DNA from: Piromyces finnis
Taxonomy: Eukaryota; Neocallimastigomycota; Neocallimastigomycetes; Neocallimastigales; Neocallimastigaceae
DNA length: 64,000 bases
Reading direction: 5' to 3'
Assembly: GCA_002104945.1 (NCBI GenBank)
Contig: MCFH01000016.1
Span: 434,001-498,000, forward strand
In this document: positions 1-19,679 of the stretch, one piece after another
Position numbering within the stretch: the first letter of the stretch is position 1
How the letters are laid out: each line of letters starts with the position of its first letter
Notes under the pieces: model-generated
Databases searched by the model: none
What the model saw: only the letters and a program-made list of their open reading frames with translations
Told to the model about the DNA's origin: nothing
Made by a program: the position numbers and the translations under genes

Positions 1-5110
<5,110 letters not shown>

Positions 5111-8100
5111 TATTATAAATTTAAAAAATTGAATAAATTTATATTAATACACATAAAAAAAAAAAGAAAAGCTTCTTTTTAAACTTTTTTATTAATTTAG
5201 TAATAATAATATTTTAGACATTTCTTTTTTGTTTTATATTTAACTCCTTTTTTTAAAAAAAATAGCGTCTAATTTATTAACAAATTATGAAATAACCTAT
5301 TTTTACATTTATAATAATATATGATAACATTTCTTTTATAATATAAAAAAGAGGCTTAAATAATGCAAAGAGCCAAGGCCTATTGTATTAAGATATTGAT
5401 TAGATTAAAACTTTTAAATTTTATTTTTTACGTCTAATACTATAATAAAAGCTTCAACTAAGGAAAAAAAAAAAAAAGGAATTGTATAAAAATTATTAAA
5501 TAGAAGTTGAATTATATTGAAAAAATATATATATATATTAAAATATATATATATATATTACATTAATAATGATAAAAACGATAAATAATAAATAATAAAT
5601 TATTTGTATATATTAAGCATTCAATGTTAAAATAGATGCTTATCAAAATAAAATAAAATAAAATAAAATAAAATAAAATAAAATAAAATAAAATAAAATA
5701 AAATAAAATAAAATAAAATAAAATAAAATAAAATAAAATAAAATAAAATAAAAAAATAACAAACCAATAAAAATATAAGTTATATTATCATTTTTATTAC
5801 TTATTTTTCATCTATATAAGAAACATAATTATTTATTTATATCAACGGGTTAGAATTATTAATAATTATAATTTTAGAAATTGAGGAATAATAGCTCTGG
5901 ATTAAAAAAAAAAAAAACACCTTCAAATACAACTATATACATAAATATGTCTAAGAAACTGTTCATACTTTGGTTAGCTTGTTTTTATGCTAATATTCAA
6001 AAACATTATTTCAATAAACGAAAAAAATTCCTCTTGTATTATTTCTTATTTTTGGACCAAAAAGTCATGTAAACTAATGGATAAGATTCATAAAAGAAAA
6101 CCTCAAAAGGAGATAAGTGTACATTATTAAAAAATTAATTTTCAAATTTATGGGGGCCTTTAATTTTTGGAAGATATAAGAAATATAAATACTGATATAA
6201 AAAGTTCATTCATAAACTCAATCTAAAATATTTATAGTTTATATCCAGATTCTTATGTGTTGACTGTATTATATAAAAAATCTTGTTAAAAGAAATAAAA
6301 AGAGTAAAATTATAAAGATTATTAATAAATAAAATGAAAAAAAAGAAAATTAAATTATAATATATTAATTTATTGAATTGAGTAATTTGACTTCAAAATG
6401 TACTTACTATAATGATTATTACGATGATATTGTTAATAATCAAAAATTATTGGATATTTTTAAAAAAAATCAATAGGATTCTTTAAGATAAGACCTTTTT
6501 TAAAATTATAACTAATTTTTGCACTTAATATTCTAATATAATACCCTTTTTTCTATGAAAAATACTTAAAACAGAGATAATTTAATAAATTATCTTAATT
6601 TTATTTATTGCTTATTTGAATTAGCAGAGACCAGTTTATTCAATTTGTAGATAATAGTCTTTATTAATTTTTTACTATTTGCTCAAGAAAAATTATTAAC
6701 CTTTCATATTATTCATAAAGTGATTTGAAAAAAATTCTTAGCTTTTACATATTATATATTCTTCTTGGTGGAAGTGTAACATTTAAAATTTTAAACATAA
6801 ATCGGGGAAAGATGATTAAATAATAATATTTACCGATTTCCTTTTCAAGAATTCTCTTTCATATATTATGGAATTCCATATTAATAGTTATACCGGCCGG
6901 TTGTGATTTGTTGCTTTTACACAGTAATCGATTTGTATAAGTACTCAACCGTTGTCAACGTTGAAGAAATAAGATAATGAAGAAAATTTTGATACAGTAT
7001 CGAATGATAATAATAATATATAAGAAATTCTTATTAAGAAATGGAAAATCTAGATATTCTCTTTACTATGTAGTTTTTTTTTTCTTTCTTTTTTTTTTTT
7101 TTATTAATGATTATTTTGATTATTTTCAATATAATTTTTATAATTTTACTTTTAATTTTTATTAAATATAAAAGTAATAATTTTTATGTATTTAAATTAA
7201 ATTAAAAATTAAAAATATTATTAAATAAAATTATATATAACTAATATTAAAAAAAGATATTATTATACTGTTGTTATTAAAAAGTCTTGATGAGGGTTTT
7301 ATATTTTGTCAATTTTATTAATCCCACAGTTAATGTTAGATACTAATTACATATTTATCATTGAGAATTATATAACTAATATAATACAATACATTTTAAT
7401 ACGTTTCAATACATATATTCTAACAGTTATTATTATTGTTGTTATTACTATTGCTAGCATTTTTAATATTATTATTATTTAAATTTTATTTCAATATATA
7501 GAGTGTTTTTGTATTTAACTTTTTATAAGTTATATATTTGTTATTTTGCTTATTATCATATATTATAATTATCCATTATCAATTATCAATACTATTAAAT
7601 AATATATATATATTACAAAAACAAAAAAAAAGTTAGCAATTATTTAAATAACACTTTTTTTTTTCAGTAATTATAACAATTTTGCTAAAAGATTAATTTT
7701 TTATTTTCATACTCGAAAGACTTTTATAAGAATTTTAAATTTATAAAATTAACCCTTTTTATAAATATATCTATGTATTATTAACATACATTAAATTAGA
7801 TCTATACATTAATAAAGAATTATATGATGATAGTCACATGTATGAATGTAAAATTTAATAATAAATAAATTAATTATACGTATCATATTAACAGGTTTCA
7901 TGATTTAATTGTTATTTTTTATTATTTAAAATTTTTTTTTTTCAATTATAACATAATAACATAGTTTATCGTTCTTTTTTTTTTTTTTTAAAAAAAAAGA
8001 AAAAAAGAAATAATAATAAAAATTGTAAAAATATATAAAATACGAGATATTATTTGTTATATTCATATATTCATACAAAGAAATTTGAAAAAAAATAATA

Positions 8101-9084
8101 AAATTAAAATAAAGGTATAAAATCGAATATTAAAAGATTATTGATAATTTTTAAATTAATTATAATTGCTATTTCTTGGAACATCAATCATAAACAAATC
8201 TTGTTCAACAAAAACATATATAAAAAAATAATACTTGATTTATTTTACTTTTCTTTATTTTATTTTTATTTCCAACATGTAAAAATATATAAATAATATA
8301 TATTTGAGGATAATATTTTGGATAATACATATATTTCTATATAAGTAAACAAAATTAAAATACCAAATTTAAAAGGTTATTAAATAATGTTTTTAAAATT
8401 ATCAAATAAATAAATAAATAATAATAAAAAAAAAAGTCAAACGATAAATATATATAAATTCATATATTAAATCAGAAGGAAAATATTATAATAACCGAAG
8501 TAATAATTTTTTCAAAGTAGATTTTATATTATATTATATATAATTATATCAAAATGCCCTTTAAACATAATAAAACTTAGAAATTTTGGTATTACTGTTA
8601 TATTTTGATATTTTTTTTTACGAAATTCGAAAATAGTAAAAAATATTATTATATATATTATACTATATTATAACAACAATAACAACAATAACAACAGCAA
8701 CAACATTATTACATTTTTTAAATATATTAAAAATAAAGGAAATATATTTATTTATAAATCAATGATAACAATATGCTATAAAAGTTTTTTTATTGTAACC
8801 CAAAGTATAAATTTTAATATTATTACATTTATTATTTTATTGTTGTTATTTAATATTTTTTTTTTTTTTACTTTATTTATATTTTATTATTATTTCATAT
8901 CAAATTCTTATAAGCAATTTTTTAATAATTTATATATATATTTTTTTATGTATACTTCATATTTATTTGTATTCTTTTGATTGCCTTGATAATATGTCAT
9001 TTATTGTATTAATTTAGATATAGAAAAGATAGAAAAGAATTATTGTAAAAACTTTTTTAATTTTTATTTATATACATACTTAAC
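5111..9084. other. Long AT-rich intergenic region between divergent genes
   Basis: This separates the dynamin-like gene (minus) from the coatomer gene (plus) and should hold both promoters. It contains an AAAAT microsatellite (5646-5753), a local cluster of perfect palindromes (6867-6964) and an AAC-rich patch (8672-8706). Short open frames at 5881-6072, 6977-7165 and 8762-8980 are low-complexity Phe/Ile/Tyr/Lys-rich stretches with no family pattern and are not called. Confidence 0.55.
5646..5753. repeat. (AAAAT)n microsatellite
   Basis: About 21 near-perfect tandem copies of the pentamer AAAAT, ending in an A-run. Confidence 0.97.
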
Positions 9085-12000
9085 ATGGTAAAATAAAATT
9101 TTCAAATATAAAAATAAAATTAAATAACATTTTATAAATACTAATATTATGAAATATTAATATGTGCTTTTTTTAAAATTACTACTAATTATTTTTATTA
9201 AAATAGCCACTTCATTTAGATGTCAAGGTAAAATTGAATATGTTAATTAAATTACATGAATATATCTAAGTATTACTTTTTATTTACTAACTATTTTTAT
9301 TTATTTATTTATATATTTTTTTAAATATAATATTTAATAAATCAACAACAATAACAAAACAACAAAAAAAAATAACTCTATTTAAAATATCAAAACAAAA
9401 CAATATTTATGTAAAATTTTTAAATAATTAAATTTTTATATTAAAATTTTCTTTAAATAGAGACAATTAACTACACGTTCAGAGAGAGTAAAATGTGTAG
9501 ATTTTCATCCAACAGAACCTTGGATGTTAACCTCATTATATGATGGTACCATTCAAATCTGGAATTATGAAACACAAGTATAGAGAAAATCATCATTATT
9601 ATTATTAATATCCATAACAATATTTGAAAAATATACATATAAACTAATTATGGTTTATAATAAATATATATATTGAATATTTGATAAATTTCTTCGATAT
9701 ATTTTTAAATATGATAATTAGGAAATGATTAAATCATTTGAAGCATCAACTTCACCAGGTAAAATTAATATTATATAGTATAAAATAGAAATAATGAATA
9801 AAATAAAATAATATAATATAATAAAAATATTTATATTTAAATGGAAATAAAATAGTTCGTTCTGCAAAATTCATTGCCAGAAAATCATGGATAGTTTGCG
9901 GTGCTGATGATATGATGATCAGTGTTTTCAATTATAATACCTCTGAAAAAGTTATTTCATTTGAAGCTCACGGTGATTATGTAAGAAGTATAGCTGTTCA
10001 TCCATCTAGACCATATATTCTTAGTTGTTCTGATGATATGACTATTAAGTTATGGGATTGGGAAAATGCTTGGGCTTGTGTTATGGTAAATTTTCTTTAA
10101 GTAAATAATACTAATAATAAAATAATCAATTAAAGGATTTATTTAAATAATTTTTTCCAATTTATTATTCTTTATCATAAATATAATGTATATGTATTGA
10201 ACTAAGCATATAAATAATATTTTTTTAACTAATTATATTCTAAAAGGTTTTTGAAGGTCATACAAACTTTATTATGCAAGTCGCTTTCAATCCAAAAGAT
10301 TCTAATACTTTTGCTAGTGCTTGTTTAGATAAAACTATTAAGGTATTATATTACATTTGGAAAAACAGGAAAAATTGTTTAGTCTAGTTATTATTTAATT
10401 TATTATTACTCTAATATTAATCATTAATAAATTCTATTATAAAGGTTTGGTCTTTAGGTTCACCTGTTGCCAATTTCACTTTAGAAGGTCATACTGAAGG
10501 TGTTAACTGCCTTGAATACTATCAAGGTGGTGAAAAACCATACATTGTTAGTGGTGCTGATGATGGGTAAATATAAAAAACGATAGTAAAATATACTACT
10601 TTATGTTGTATTTATAATTTTATTTATATATAATTTTTTTTTACTTTACATTGTAAATTAATATAGCACTGTCAAGGTTTGGGATTACCAAAACAAATCT
10701 TGCATTCAAACTTTAGAAGGTCACACTCAAAATGTTGATGCTGTTTGTTTCCATCCAGAGCTTCCTTTAATTATTAGTGGTAGTGAAGATGGAAATATTT
10801 GTTTATGGCATTCTAATACTTATCGTTTAGAAAATAAATTAAATTATGGTTTAGAAAGAGTTTGGTCTATTTGTTGTTTAAAGGGTAGTAATAGTATTGG
10901 TGTTGGTTATGATAACGGTTCTATTTGTATTAAGGTAATTATTTTCAATATCATATATTAAATTCTTTAAATTTATGGAAAAAGAAATAATAATAATTCA
11001 AAAAATTATAATTATTATATGATTTGATTTTTATACCTCAATGCTAATTTTTTTTTTTTTTTTTTTTTTTAAAAAAACCATTATTAATAAAGATGGGTTG
11101 TGAAGAACCTGCTATAAGTATGGATAATGGTGGTAAAATTATTTGGGCTAAACATAATAATATTAAGACTGCCAATACTAAGGCTAATTTAGGTAAATAC
11201 TAATAAAAATAGTTAAATATTTTTGGCAATAGTTATAGCTAATTTATCATTTAAACATTTTTGTTAAATTATAATAATGAAGATACTGTCAAGGATGGTG
11301 AAATTATGCAATTATCAGTAAAGGATCTTGGTAGTTGTGAATTATATCCACATACTTTATCTCACAGTCCAAATGGAAGGTATTATTATTATCAATGCTA
11401 CAAACACCTATTTAGCAATTTATAATTATAACTGTGAATTTATGAATTATTATTAACTATTTTAATTTATTATTTATGAAATAAATTTATTAGATTCGTT
11501 GCTGTATGTGGTGATGGTGAATATATTATTTACACTGCCTTAGCTTGGAGAAATAAAAGTTTTGGTAATGCTGTTGAATTTGTTTGGGCAACCGATTCTA
11601 ATGAGTAATTGAGAATATGCAAATATTATTAAGTCAAAAAATTAAAAAACTATTATATAAATATTAATTTATTTATATTTTGTATATATATATATAAAAT
11701 AGATATGCTATTCTTGATCAAAATTATCAAGTTAGATTATACAAACACTTTAAGGAAACTGAAGTTAAATTAAATACACCAATGAATATTGATAGAATTA
11801 GTGGTGGTACATTACTTAGTGTACAAAGTCCAGGTTTATTAAGTTTCTACAGTTGGGAAAATGGTGATTGTATTAGATGCATGGAAATTAATGCTAAGAA
11901 TGTAAGATATTGATTCAAATAAGTCTATGGTATATTTTTTACATAACTATTCCTAAAATACTATTGATATATATTCATAGGTATATTGGTCAGATTCCGA

Positions 12001-14000
12001 TTTAGTTGTTATTGTTGGTGATGAATTCTTCTATATTTTACGTTATAATAGATTAGCTTATCAAAAAGCACTTGAACAAAATATTCAAATTAGTAGTGAA
12101 GGTCTTGAAGATGCCTTTGAAGTTTTATCTGAAGTAAATGAAAGGTAAAAATTCAAGATTAATATTACTAATAATAATACGAAAAATGTAATATACTATA
12201 TTAAATAACATGTTATTTTACTTACTATATTTTTAGTGTTAAATGCGGTTTCTGGGTTGGTGATTCTTTTGTATTTATTAATTCAGCAAATCGTTTGAAC
12301 TTTACCGTTGGTAATCAAACTAATACTTTAGCATACTTTGATCAGTAAGTTACATCATAATTTTATTTACTATTACTCTTTTTATTATTAAACTATTATA
12401 TAATTACTAAATATATATATATATATACTTATTAAATAGAAACATGTATCTCTTAGGTTACATTCCAAGAGATAACCGCATATATTTATCTGATAAGGAT
12501 ATTAATATCTACAGTTATTCCTTACCACAATCAGTTATTGAATTTGAAACTGCCATTCTTAGAGAAGATTTCGAAACGGCTAAGGTGATTTTACCAAATA
12601 TACCAAGTGATCAATTAAATAAAATTGCTAGATTCCTTGAAAGTCAAAGTAGGTTTAAATTTAATATACTTCATGAGATAATTATATTTTTATAATAGTA
12701 TTATTAATATTTTTTAATTTTAATCATCATAAGAATTATATGAAATGGCTTTAAGCGTATCTACTGATCCAGAACATAAATTCTCTCTTTCAATACAGTT
12801 GAAAAAGTTAGATATTGCATTTGAAATTGCCAAAGAATTAGATGATATTAGTTCATGGGAAAAACTTTCAGAGGAAGCCTTGAATGCTTGGAAGGTAAAA
12901 GAAATATATATATATTTGTGAACTTTTTTTAATTTTTAATATTAAAGATGAATTTTTAAAATAAATATCAACTTTCTCATCATATATATTTACATGTCAA
13001 ATAATAATTATAAAATAACCAAATAATATCATTATTAGTATGATCTTGCTGAAGAATGTTTCAAGAATGCTAAGAATTATGAAGGCTTATTGATGATGTA
13101 CCAAGCTTGTGGTAATATCAATGGTATTTTAGAGTTAGCTGCAGTCACAGGTAAGATGATTAAAAAAATAGATTATTAATACGATTAAGAAATTTTGGAT
13201 TAATTAAAATTTTTATAATGATTGAATTTATCTAACCGTTATTCATATATTTTAAATTTTATGTATAATCTATAGAACAAGCTGGCAAGAATAATATTGC
13301 TTTCTTATGTTATTTATTAGCTAATGATACTAAAAAATGTATTGAATTATTAATAAAAACCGATAGATTCACTGAAGCTGTATTATTTGCTTATACTTAT
13401 ATGCCAAGGTAAAATTTAAAATAGATATACAATAATCTTAAAAAATAAAGTGGTTTATTTATATATATTTTGATAACAATATAATTCTATAAAATTTTAA
13501 TAGTGTTGTACCAGAATTAACTCAAATGTGGCGAGCCTCATTAAATAATGGTAAAATTGCTGAAAGTATCACTGATCCAATACAACATTCAGAGTTATTC
13601 CCAGATTATAAATATTCATTAGTTGCTGAATCCGCCTTCCAATTACAAAACCAAAGCGAAAATAAATTTAAAACCTCAGAATATATGAAATATAAAGGTA
13701 GTCTTGATTGGAATATGATTGAAGGTAAGGATTTTTTTTTAACTATGGCAATATAAATAAGAATCAATCTATTTTTACTGCCGGTAGTATCATTAAAATC
13801 AAAAAAATTTTTTTTTTTTTGAATTTGTTATTTTAGCAATGAAAATTAAGATGCAAGAAGTTCAAGAACAAGAATCAAAACCAGCAACAGCTGAAACACC
13901 AGCAGCTGAAACATCAGTTGAAACACCTGTCGAAGCACCAGCTATTGAACCAGAAACATCAGCTGTACCAGAAGCACCAGTTGAATCTGAACAACAATAG
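9085..14000 (+). CDS. SEC27: Coatomer subunit beta-prime (COPB2/Sec27)
   Basis: Twenty exons encode 890 residues: 9085-9087, 9207-9227, 9461-9577, 9722-9758, 9856-10085, 10247-10342, 10445-10566, 10667-10934, 11093-11192, 11283-11379, 11494-11604, 11703-11901, 11981-12144, 12237-12344, 12440-12648, 12734-12894, 13039-13150, 13276-13408, 13504-13724, 13837-14000. All phases agree. The start exon supplies only ATG and the second is a 21-nt microexon (PLHLDVK). The protein matches COPB2 throughout: [69 protein letters not shown] WD40 blades, then [18 protein letters not shown] and an alpha-solenoid ending near residue 830. Two N-terminal WD40 propellers bind dilysine cargo signals; the solenoid contacts alpha-COP in the COPI coat that drives Golgi-to-ER retrieval. 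The C terminus is a Glu/Pro/Ala/Thr-rich tail. Single-copy housekeeping gene, apparently intact. Confidence 0.97.
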
Positions 14001-14771
14001 ATTATTTTTTAAATTTTTATTTTTCAAGCAACAATAACAACAACAACAAAAAAAAATAATTCACATTTATCATCATTTTCCTACCTTTTTTTTTTTTTTT
14101 AACTATAAAACAATATATTTATGTCTATATAGAAAAAAAAAAAAAAAAAAAATAAACATCATTCTCTACAGAAATGAAAGAAGCTAAAAAAAAAAAAAAA
14201 AAAAAAATCCATCCATATATACTAAAAAATAAAAATAAAAGAAATGGAATAATAATAATTAAAAAAAAAAAAAAAAAAAATTACTGCCAATAATAAGCTT
14301 AATTATTTTTTTTTTTTTTACCATACTAAAAGGCAATCAATATTATAAAAAAAAAAAAACTCGAAAAAAAAAATATATATAAAAATAATATTAATTAATA
14401 ATAATAATAATAATTAATAATTAGTTGTTTAATCAAAAAATTTAAATATAAAATAAAAAATAAAAAATAAATAAAAAAATAAATAAATAAATAATAAAAA
14501 AGTAAAAGTGTGTATTTTTTTTTTTTTATATTCTTTTTTATGGTTTATAAGAGTTGTTCAGTGTTTATTACATTTTATAACTAAAATAAATAAAAGAAAT
14601 TTTTATATAAAAAAGATATTTAATGTTTTTTTTTTTTTTTTATTATCTATTTTTTTTTTTTATCATTACTAAAAGAATAGTTTTTTTTTTTTTTTTTTTT
14701 TACTTTATTCTTCTATATCATTTTTTTTTTTTTTTTTAAAAAAAAACAATTTATAAATTTGTTTTTAAAAA
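14001..14771. other. Convergent 3' intergenic spacer full of homopolymers
   Basis: This lies between the 3' ends of the coatomer gene (plus) and the tetraspanin gene (minus). It contains repeated A-runs on the coatomer side and T-runs on the tetraspanin side, consistent with A-rich 3' UTRs of both transcripts. No coding signal was seen. Confidence 0.7.
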
Positions 14772-16517
14772 TTAACTAAATTCATCGTATTCCTTTTCCT
14801 TACGTAAATCTAACCAATAAATTATTGAAGAAACAAAGACAATAATATAAACAATCAAGGTAATGAAAAAGATAATGTAAAGTGGTGCGATACCACTTTT
14901 AACCTTGTCAACAATAGCATTTTTACATCCTGGAATAGTTACATTTTCTGAACCATTTTCATCTCTTTTGAAAAGGGTAGAGAAAGATTCAGTATTTTCA
15001 TCAGGAATGTTTTTATTAATTCTATTTTTACTGAAAACTGGCTCATATCTTCTTTTTTGTTTATTTGAGGATAGAATAATTTTTCCTTGACCATTATTTA
15101 AATTACTTTTAATATCTTCACCAAGTTGTCTTAAAACATCTTCTTCCATATTTTCTTCTACTACTGTTAATCCCCTTTTCTTTATTGGTAATGTAATACC
15201 AATACCATTATTATTAATTTTAGAGATACGTGCAATACCTAAATCAATTTCTTTTTTCAATTTTTCAGCTTCTTCTGATTGTTCTACATTGGTCATAACA
15301 TCAATATCAATTTCTCTCTTTTTCCATACAGTTTCATCATTTTCACCTTGTCCTTCAACGTTTTCATTATCAGGATTGGTGGTATCAGGATTAGTAGTAT
15401 TATCATCTGCGTTAGGAGTGTCATTGGCGTTATTATCAACACCAGTATTTTCTACAGAAGTATTTGTAGTTTCATCAGTTGTTATGGTGGTTGAAGCACC
15501 AGTAAAGTCAGAAGCATCTTCAACATTCTTTGGATTGTCTGGAGTACCGAATTTCTTTTGATAGGAATCACTTTTTTTAACGCTTGCAACATAATGAATT
15601 TCTTCTGGTACTTCATATACTACTAATTCACTTGGACAATTTGCTGAAATATAACCTTTATCTTTGTAATTTAAGAAACCACAACAACCATACTATATAA
15701 AGAAATAAATTTTATATACAATTTAGATTATATTATAATTTAACTGTAAATAATATATACAATTAAAATATATTATTATTATATTAGATATATATATTTA
15801 TTGCTTACTTCTTCTTCAATTGCTATAATATTTTCATCAGTATAAGTATCCCACCATTGAATTGCCATTTCTCTATGAGCAAAACGACTAATATCCAAAA
15901 ACTTTTTAGCAAGATAGAAATGGCTTACAAAAGCAAGAGCACATAGTAACGATGTCATCAAAATAATTGGTTTCCAATAGGTATATGAACCTAACATACC
16001 AATAAATGAAACAAATATAACAAATATACCAACCAATATTAAAGCTAAAAATATATAGATATCAAAAAATATTATATATAATTATTAATATCCATTGTTA
16101 CATTTATTATTTTATTTTTTGAATGCCCTTATTAAAATATAATAAGGGAAAGTAAAGAAATAGATAATTACTTATTTTATTTCCTGAGGAAACATCATGT
16201 ATATTAGATTTTGACCAACCACCACGAACTAATATAATAATATAAAAAATGATAAGTAATAAACCAATGACACCCAATAATCCAATTGAGATATCGAATA
16301 ATTTTTTTCCCTTATATTTAGTACGAGATCTATGTATAATAATTTTTGAACCTGTATTATTTTTTCTTAAAGTACATTTTCGATCTATTTCATCATAATA
16401 ATAATTATCTTGTTCCCCTTGATTATCATTTATTGCGGCTGAACTTTCATTAACTTCCAATTTATTTATACTATTACTTTCTTGATTTCCATATATTATA
16501 TCCTGCTCACTTGACAT
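14772..16517 (-). CDS. Tetraspanin-family membrane protein with enlarged extracellular loop
   Basis: Three exons (16517-16172, 16044-15809, 15692-14772) in consistent phase encode 500 residues. Four transmembrane segments are visible: about 74-97, 117-136, 139-160 and 463-487. The first loop is short (~20 residues). After TM3 comes the hallmark EC2 pattern, a helical stretch (REMAIQWWDTYTDENI) leading to YGCCGF at 195-200, which is the CCG signature; further cysteines occur at ANCPSE and in IPGCKNAI just before TM4. EC2 is roughly 300 residues against the usual 70-130, because an acidic Asn/Thr/Asp-rich stretch and a charged region are inserted between the CCG motif and the last cysteine. A 73-residue polar cytosolic N terminus is also long. 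Tetraspanins organise membrane microdomains and partner proteins; the partner here is unknown. No signal peptide. Confidence 0.85.
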
Positions 16518-19500
16518 TTTTTATTTTATTTATTATTATTACTTTAAATTAGTGATATTTATGAGGTATTTGATTTTAATAATGATGTAAATGATTTATA
16601 CTATTTGAAATTTTTTAAATGATTGTATTAAAATAATATGCTATTAATTAATGTATATTTTTATATAAAATAGGTTGTAATATTAAATACTTTAAGCAAT
16701 GATTCTATGACTATTGTTTTTTGTCTTTTAAATATATATTAATAACAGATAATGATATTATTTAAATATTTGTAATATGAACTTTTTTCCTTTTTATAAA
16801 GAAAAATAAATCTATTGTTATTTATACATATTAAAATATTAATATATATGTATATATAATAATTTTTTTTTTTTTTTATTCACAGTTTTTTCTATTATCT
16901 AAATTTATATTAATATTATAAAAGTATAATAATGTTTTTTTTTTTTTTTACCTCTGAATTAGCTATTTCGTTTATCATATATTTTATTTCTAAAAAAAAA
17001 AAAGTAATAAAGATAATATTATAATACTATAAGTTAAAAGTTGTATTTAATATCATTTAATATCATAATATTTCTGAGGATATTAATAGAATACAATATT
17101 TTTTAAAGACTAATTCTTCAATAATATAAAATGATAATAGCAATAATCTTATTACTATTTTTTTTTAATAAATCTTTGTATTATTAATATTTTAAATATT
17201 TTAGTTTTTTAATTGTTTTTTATAATAATTTTAAAATTAATATTTGAGCAGTTTTCATTTAATAAAGCTTAAAGAATTTTATTTTCTTATTACCTTTTAA
17301 TATTTTACTTTATGCATTGATAATTATATTATTACTTATTACTTATTATTATTTTTTATGTATTATTACTGCTAATAATAATAACACTTTTTTTTTGCTT
17401 CGATTTTTTTTTTTTTTCTTTCCTTTTTTTTTTTTTTAATAATAAAAATAGAAATAAAAAAAAAATAAAAATTGTTTTTGAAAAAAGTTTTTTTTTTTTA
17501 AAAAATTCATACTAAACTATTTAATGAAATTAATTTTTAATTATAATTCATTTAATAAACTTTAATTTTTAATATTTTGTATTTCGTATCCTTTCATGAA
17601 ATAAAATTTAAATGATAATTTAGGTGCTAATGTTCTATCATCGACCATTCATTCGTCTTCTGAATAATATTAATTAATAATAAAGAATGCAACATTATAT
17701 AAAATATATAATAAAAACAAAGATGAAATGAAATGAAAAAACACTACTACTACTAATAACAATAGAGGATTTTTTTTATTGATAAAAGACTTTTGAATCA
17801 TTAATCAAATCACCAATGCTTTTTATATTTGTACTTTTAGGTATGTTGACGATGATAGTACTAGGAATAATATAAAAAGGTAATAATGCATTATGGATTA
17901 ATAAATACATAAATGAGACTGTCACAACTATTAATAAATAATAAAATAAAAAATAATCAATGGTAGTGTTGATGAAATAAACAAAATTTTATATTTTCAT
18001 AAAAAGGCAACTTTTATTATTTCCTACAAAACAAAGCGCCTGCTTTTTTTTTTTTTTTTTTTTTTAATAAAAACTGCCACTTTTTTCTTATTTTTCTTCC
18101 TTAATTATCAGCAAAAAAAAACTTTATTTCATACTAAAAAAAAAAGGTATTGATGGATGGTTCAATTAATAATTAATAGTTATAAGAATATCAATTATAC
18201 TATCAAATAGAATAAATAGAATAATTTATATTATGATTATTTAATCAAATATATATTAAATATATTATATAATATATATAATAACTATATAAATTAGTAT
18301 TATAGAGAAAATAATATTTATCGTTCTCTTTTAAATTATTAAATTATTATAATATATAAAGTAATTGATTTTTTGTATATAATAATATATTACTTAATAT
18401 TAAGGAATGATTGACTATTTCATGGATAGTTTATTCAACTATAATATATGAAATTTAATTATTTACTAATATTACCAATATAATTATTTTAAATATCTAT
18501 TTAAATTTCTAATTTATAAATAAATATATAAATAGTATAATTTATGTATATTCTAATATATTAATGTATCCTCGTACCTATAATAAAAATGTAAAAGAGG
18601 CAAGAGGATATTTTATTCTATGTATCTTATTTTAATAAAATATATATTATAATATACATGAATAAATAATTCAATATATTATTCTATGTATTATTTAAAA
18701 TAAAAAAACTAAGAAATTTTAAATGTGCAAATGGGCATGTTTTTATAAAAAAACAATTTTTGAATATATTATTAATACAAATAATATATTTATATCTATT
18801 TACACAAATTAATTAATAATATATTACTTATAAAAAAGTTTGATGAAAAATTAAAGGAGAAAATTAAAGAAAAATGTTAAAGATAATAAATATGATATTT
18901 TTAAATACTTAAAATATTAGGATGGAATCAATCTTCATTACGAGTTATACCGTCGTATTATTAACAATACATTAAAAAATGGTTTAATTTTCATTCAAGT
19001 TTTTTTTTTATAAATAATGAAAAAATACTTTTTTTTTTTTGTGTATAACATATAAAAAAAACAAAACTACTTTAAAAAAGAAAAAGCATGTCAAATTAAA
19101 TTAAATTATTTTTTTAACTATAAATTAGTTATTTAAATTGTATTATTTTAAATTTAAAGAACGAATTTATAGTAAAAAAACAATTTAATACAATATATTA
19201 GTATATATTGTAATAGGTATATAAAATTTCTATAGATATATTGGACAATAATTTTAATTTAAATAAATTAAATTTTTAAAAAATAGTGTGAAAACATACC
19301 TCAGTACTCATTAAATTATACAATTATTCATGTGATTATCATCCTATAATCTACAACTATTGTATAGATATTCATATATATGCTAAAAATACATAAATAT
19401 ATTTATGGCCATTAGGTTTGATCTTTAATTCTATCTAAAACAAACACTAAACAACCCATAATAATATGAATACTATTGATGGAATTATTTTTATAGTATT

Positions 19501-19664
19501 ATATTTAGATATTTATTATCGGTGGGTAGATTATATCATGGAATGAAAATAATTACCTATAAAAATCTTTCTTTTACTATTTATAATTCTTTTTACAATG
19601 AGTGTATTTTAACTATACTAAATAGAGTTAATTTTAAAGAATAATTCATATAAAAGTCTTAAAC
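16518..19664. other. AT-rich intergenic region, no gene seen
   Basis: This is 3.1 kb upstream of the tetraspanin start and next to the LINE's 3' end. It holds many T-runs and A-runs (for example 18043-18065) but no frame with coding character or splice-linked exons on either strand. Confidence 0.6.
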
Positions 19665-19679
19665 TATTTTATTTTGTAT
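19665..19679. repeat. LINE target-site duplication, copy at the poly(A) side
   Basis: The 15-bp sequence TATTTTATTTTGTAT directly precedes the element's poly(T) (poly(A) on its coding strand) and is repeated exactly at 25599-25613 beyond the element's 5' end. Confidence 0.9.

Noticed and set aside
6382..6800. A second long frame that looks coherent only if stop codons are read as glutamine
   Set aside because: Eleven stops in about 130 codons is the chance rate, and its composition is that of intergenic DNA.
6890..6965. Possible tRNA in the locally G+C-richer patch
   Set aside because: No T-arm GTTCGANTC-type sequence and no cloverleaf could be drawn.
8762..8980. 72-codon hydrophobic open frame
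   Set aside because: Phe/Ile/Tyr/Leu-rich translation of AT-rich spacer; no start context, splice link or family pattern.
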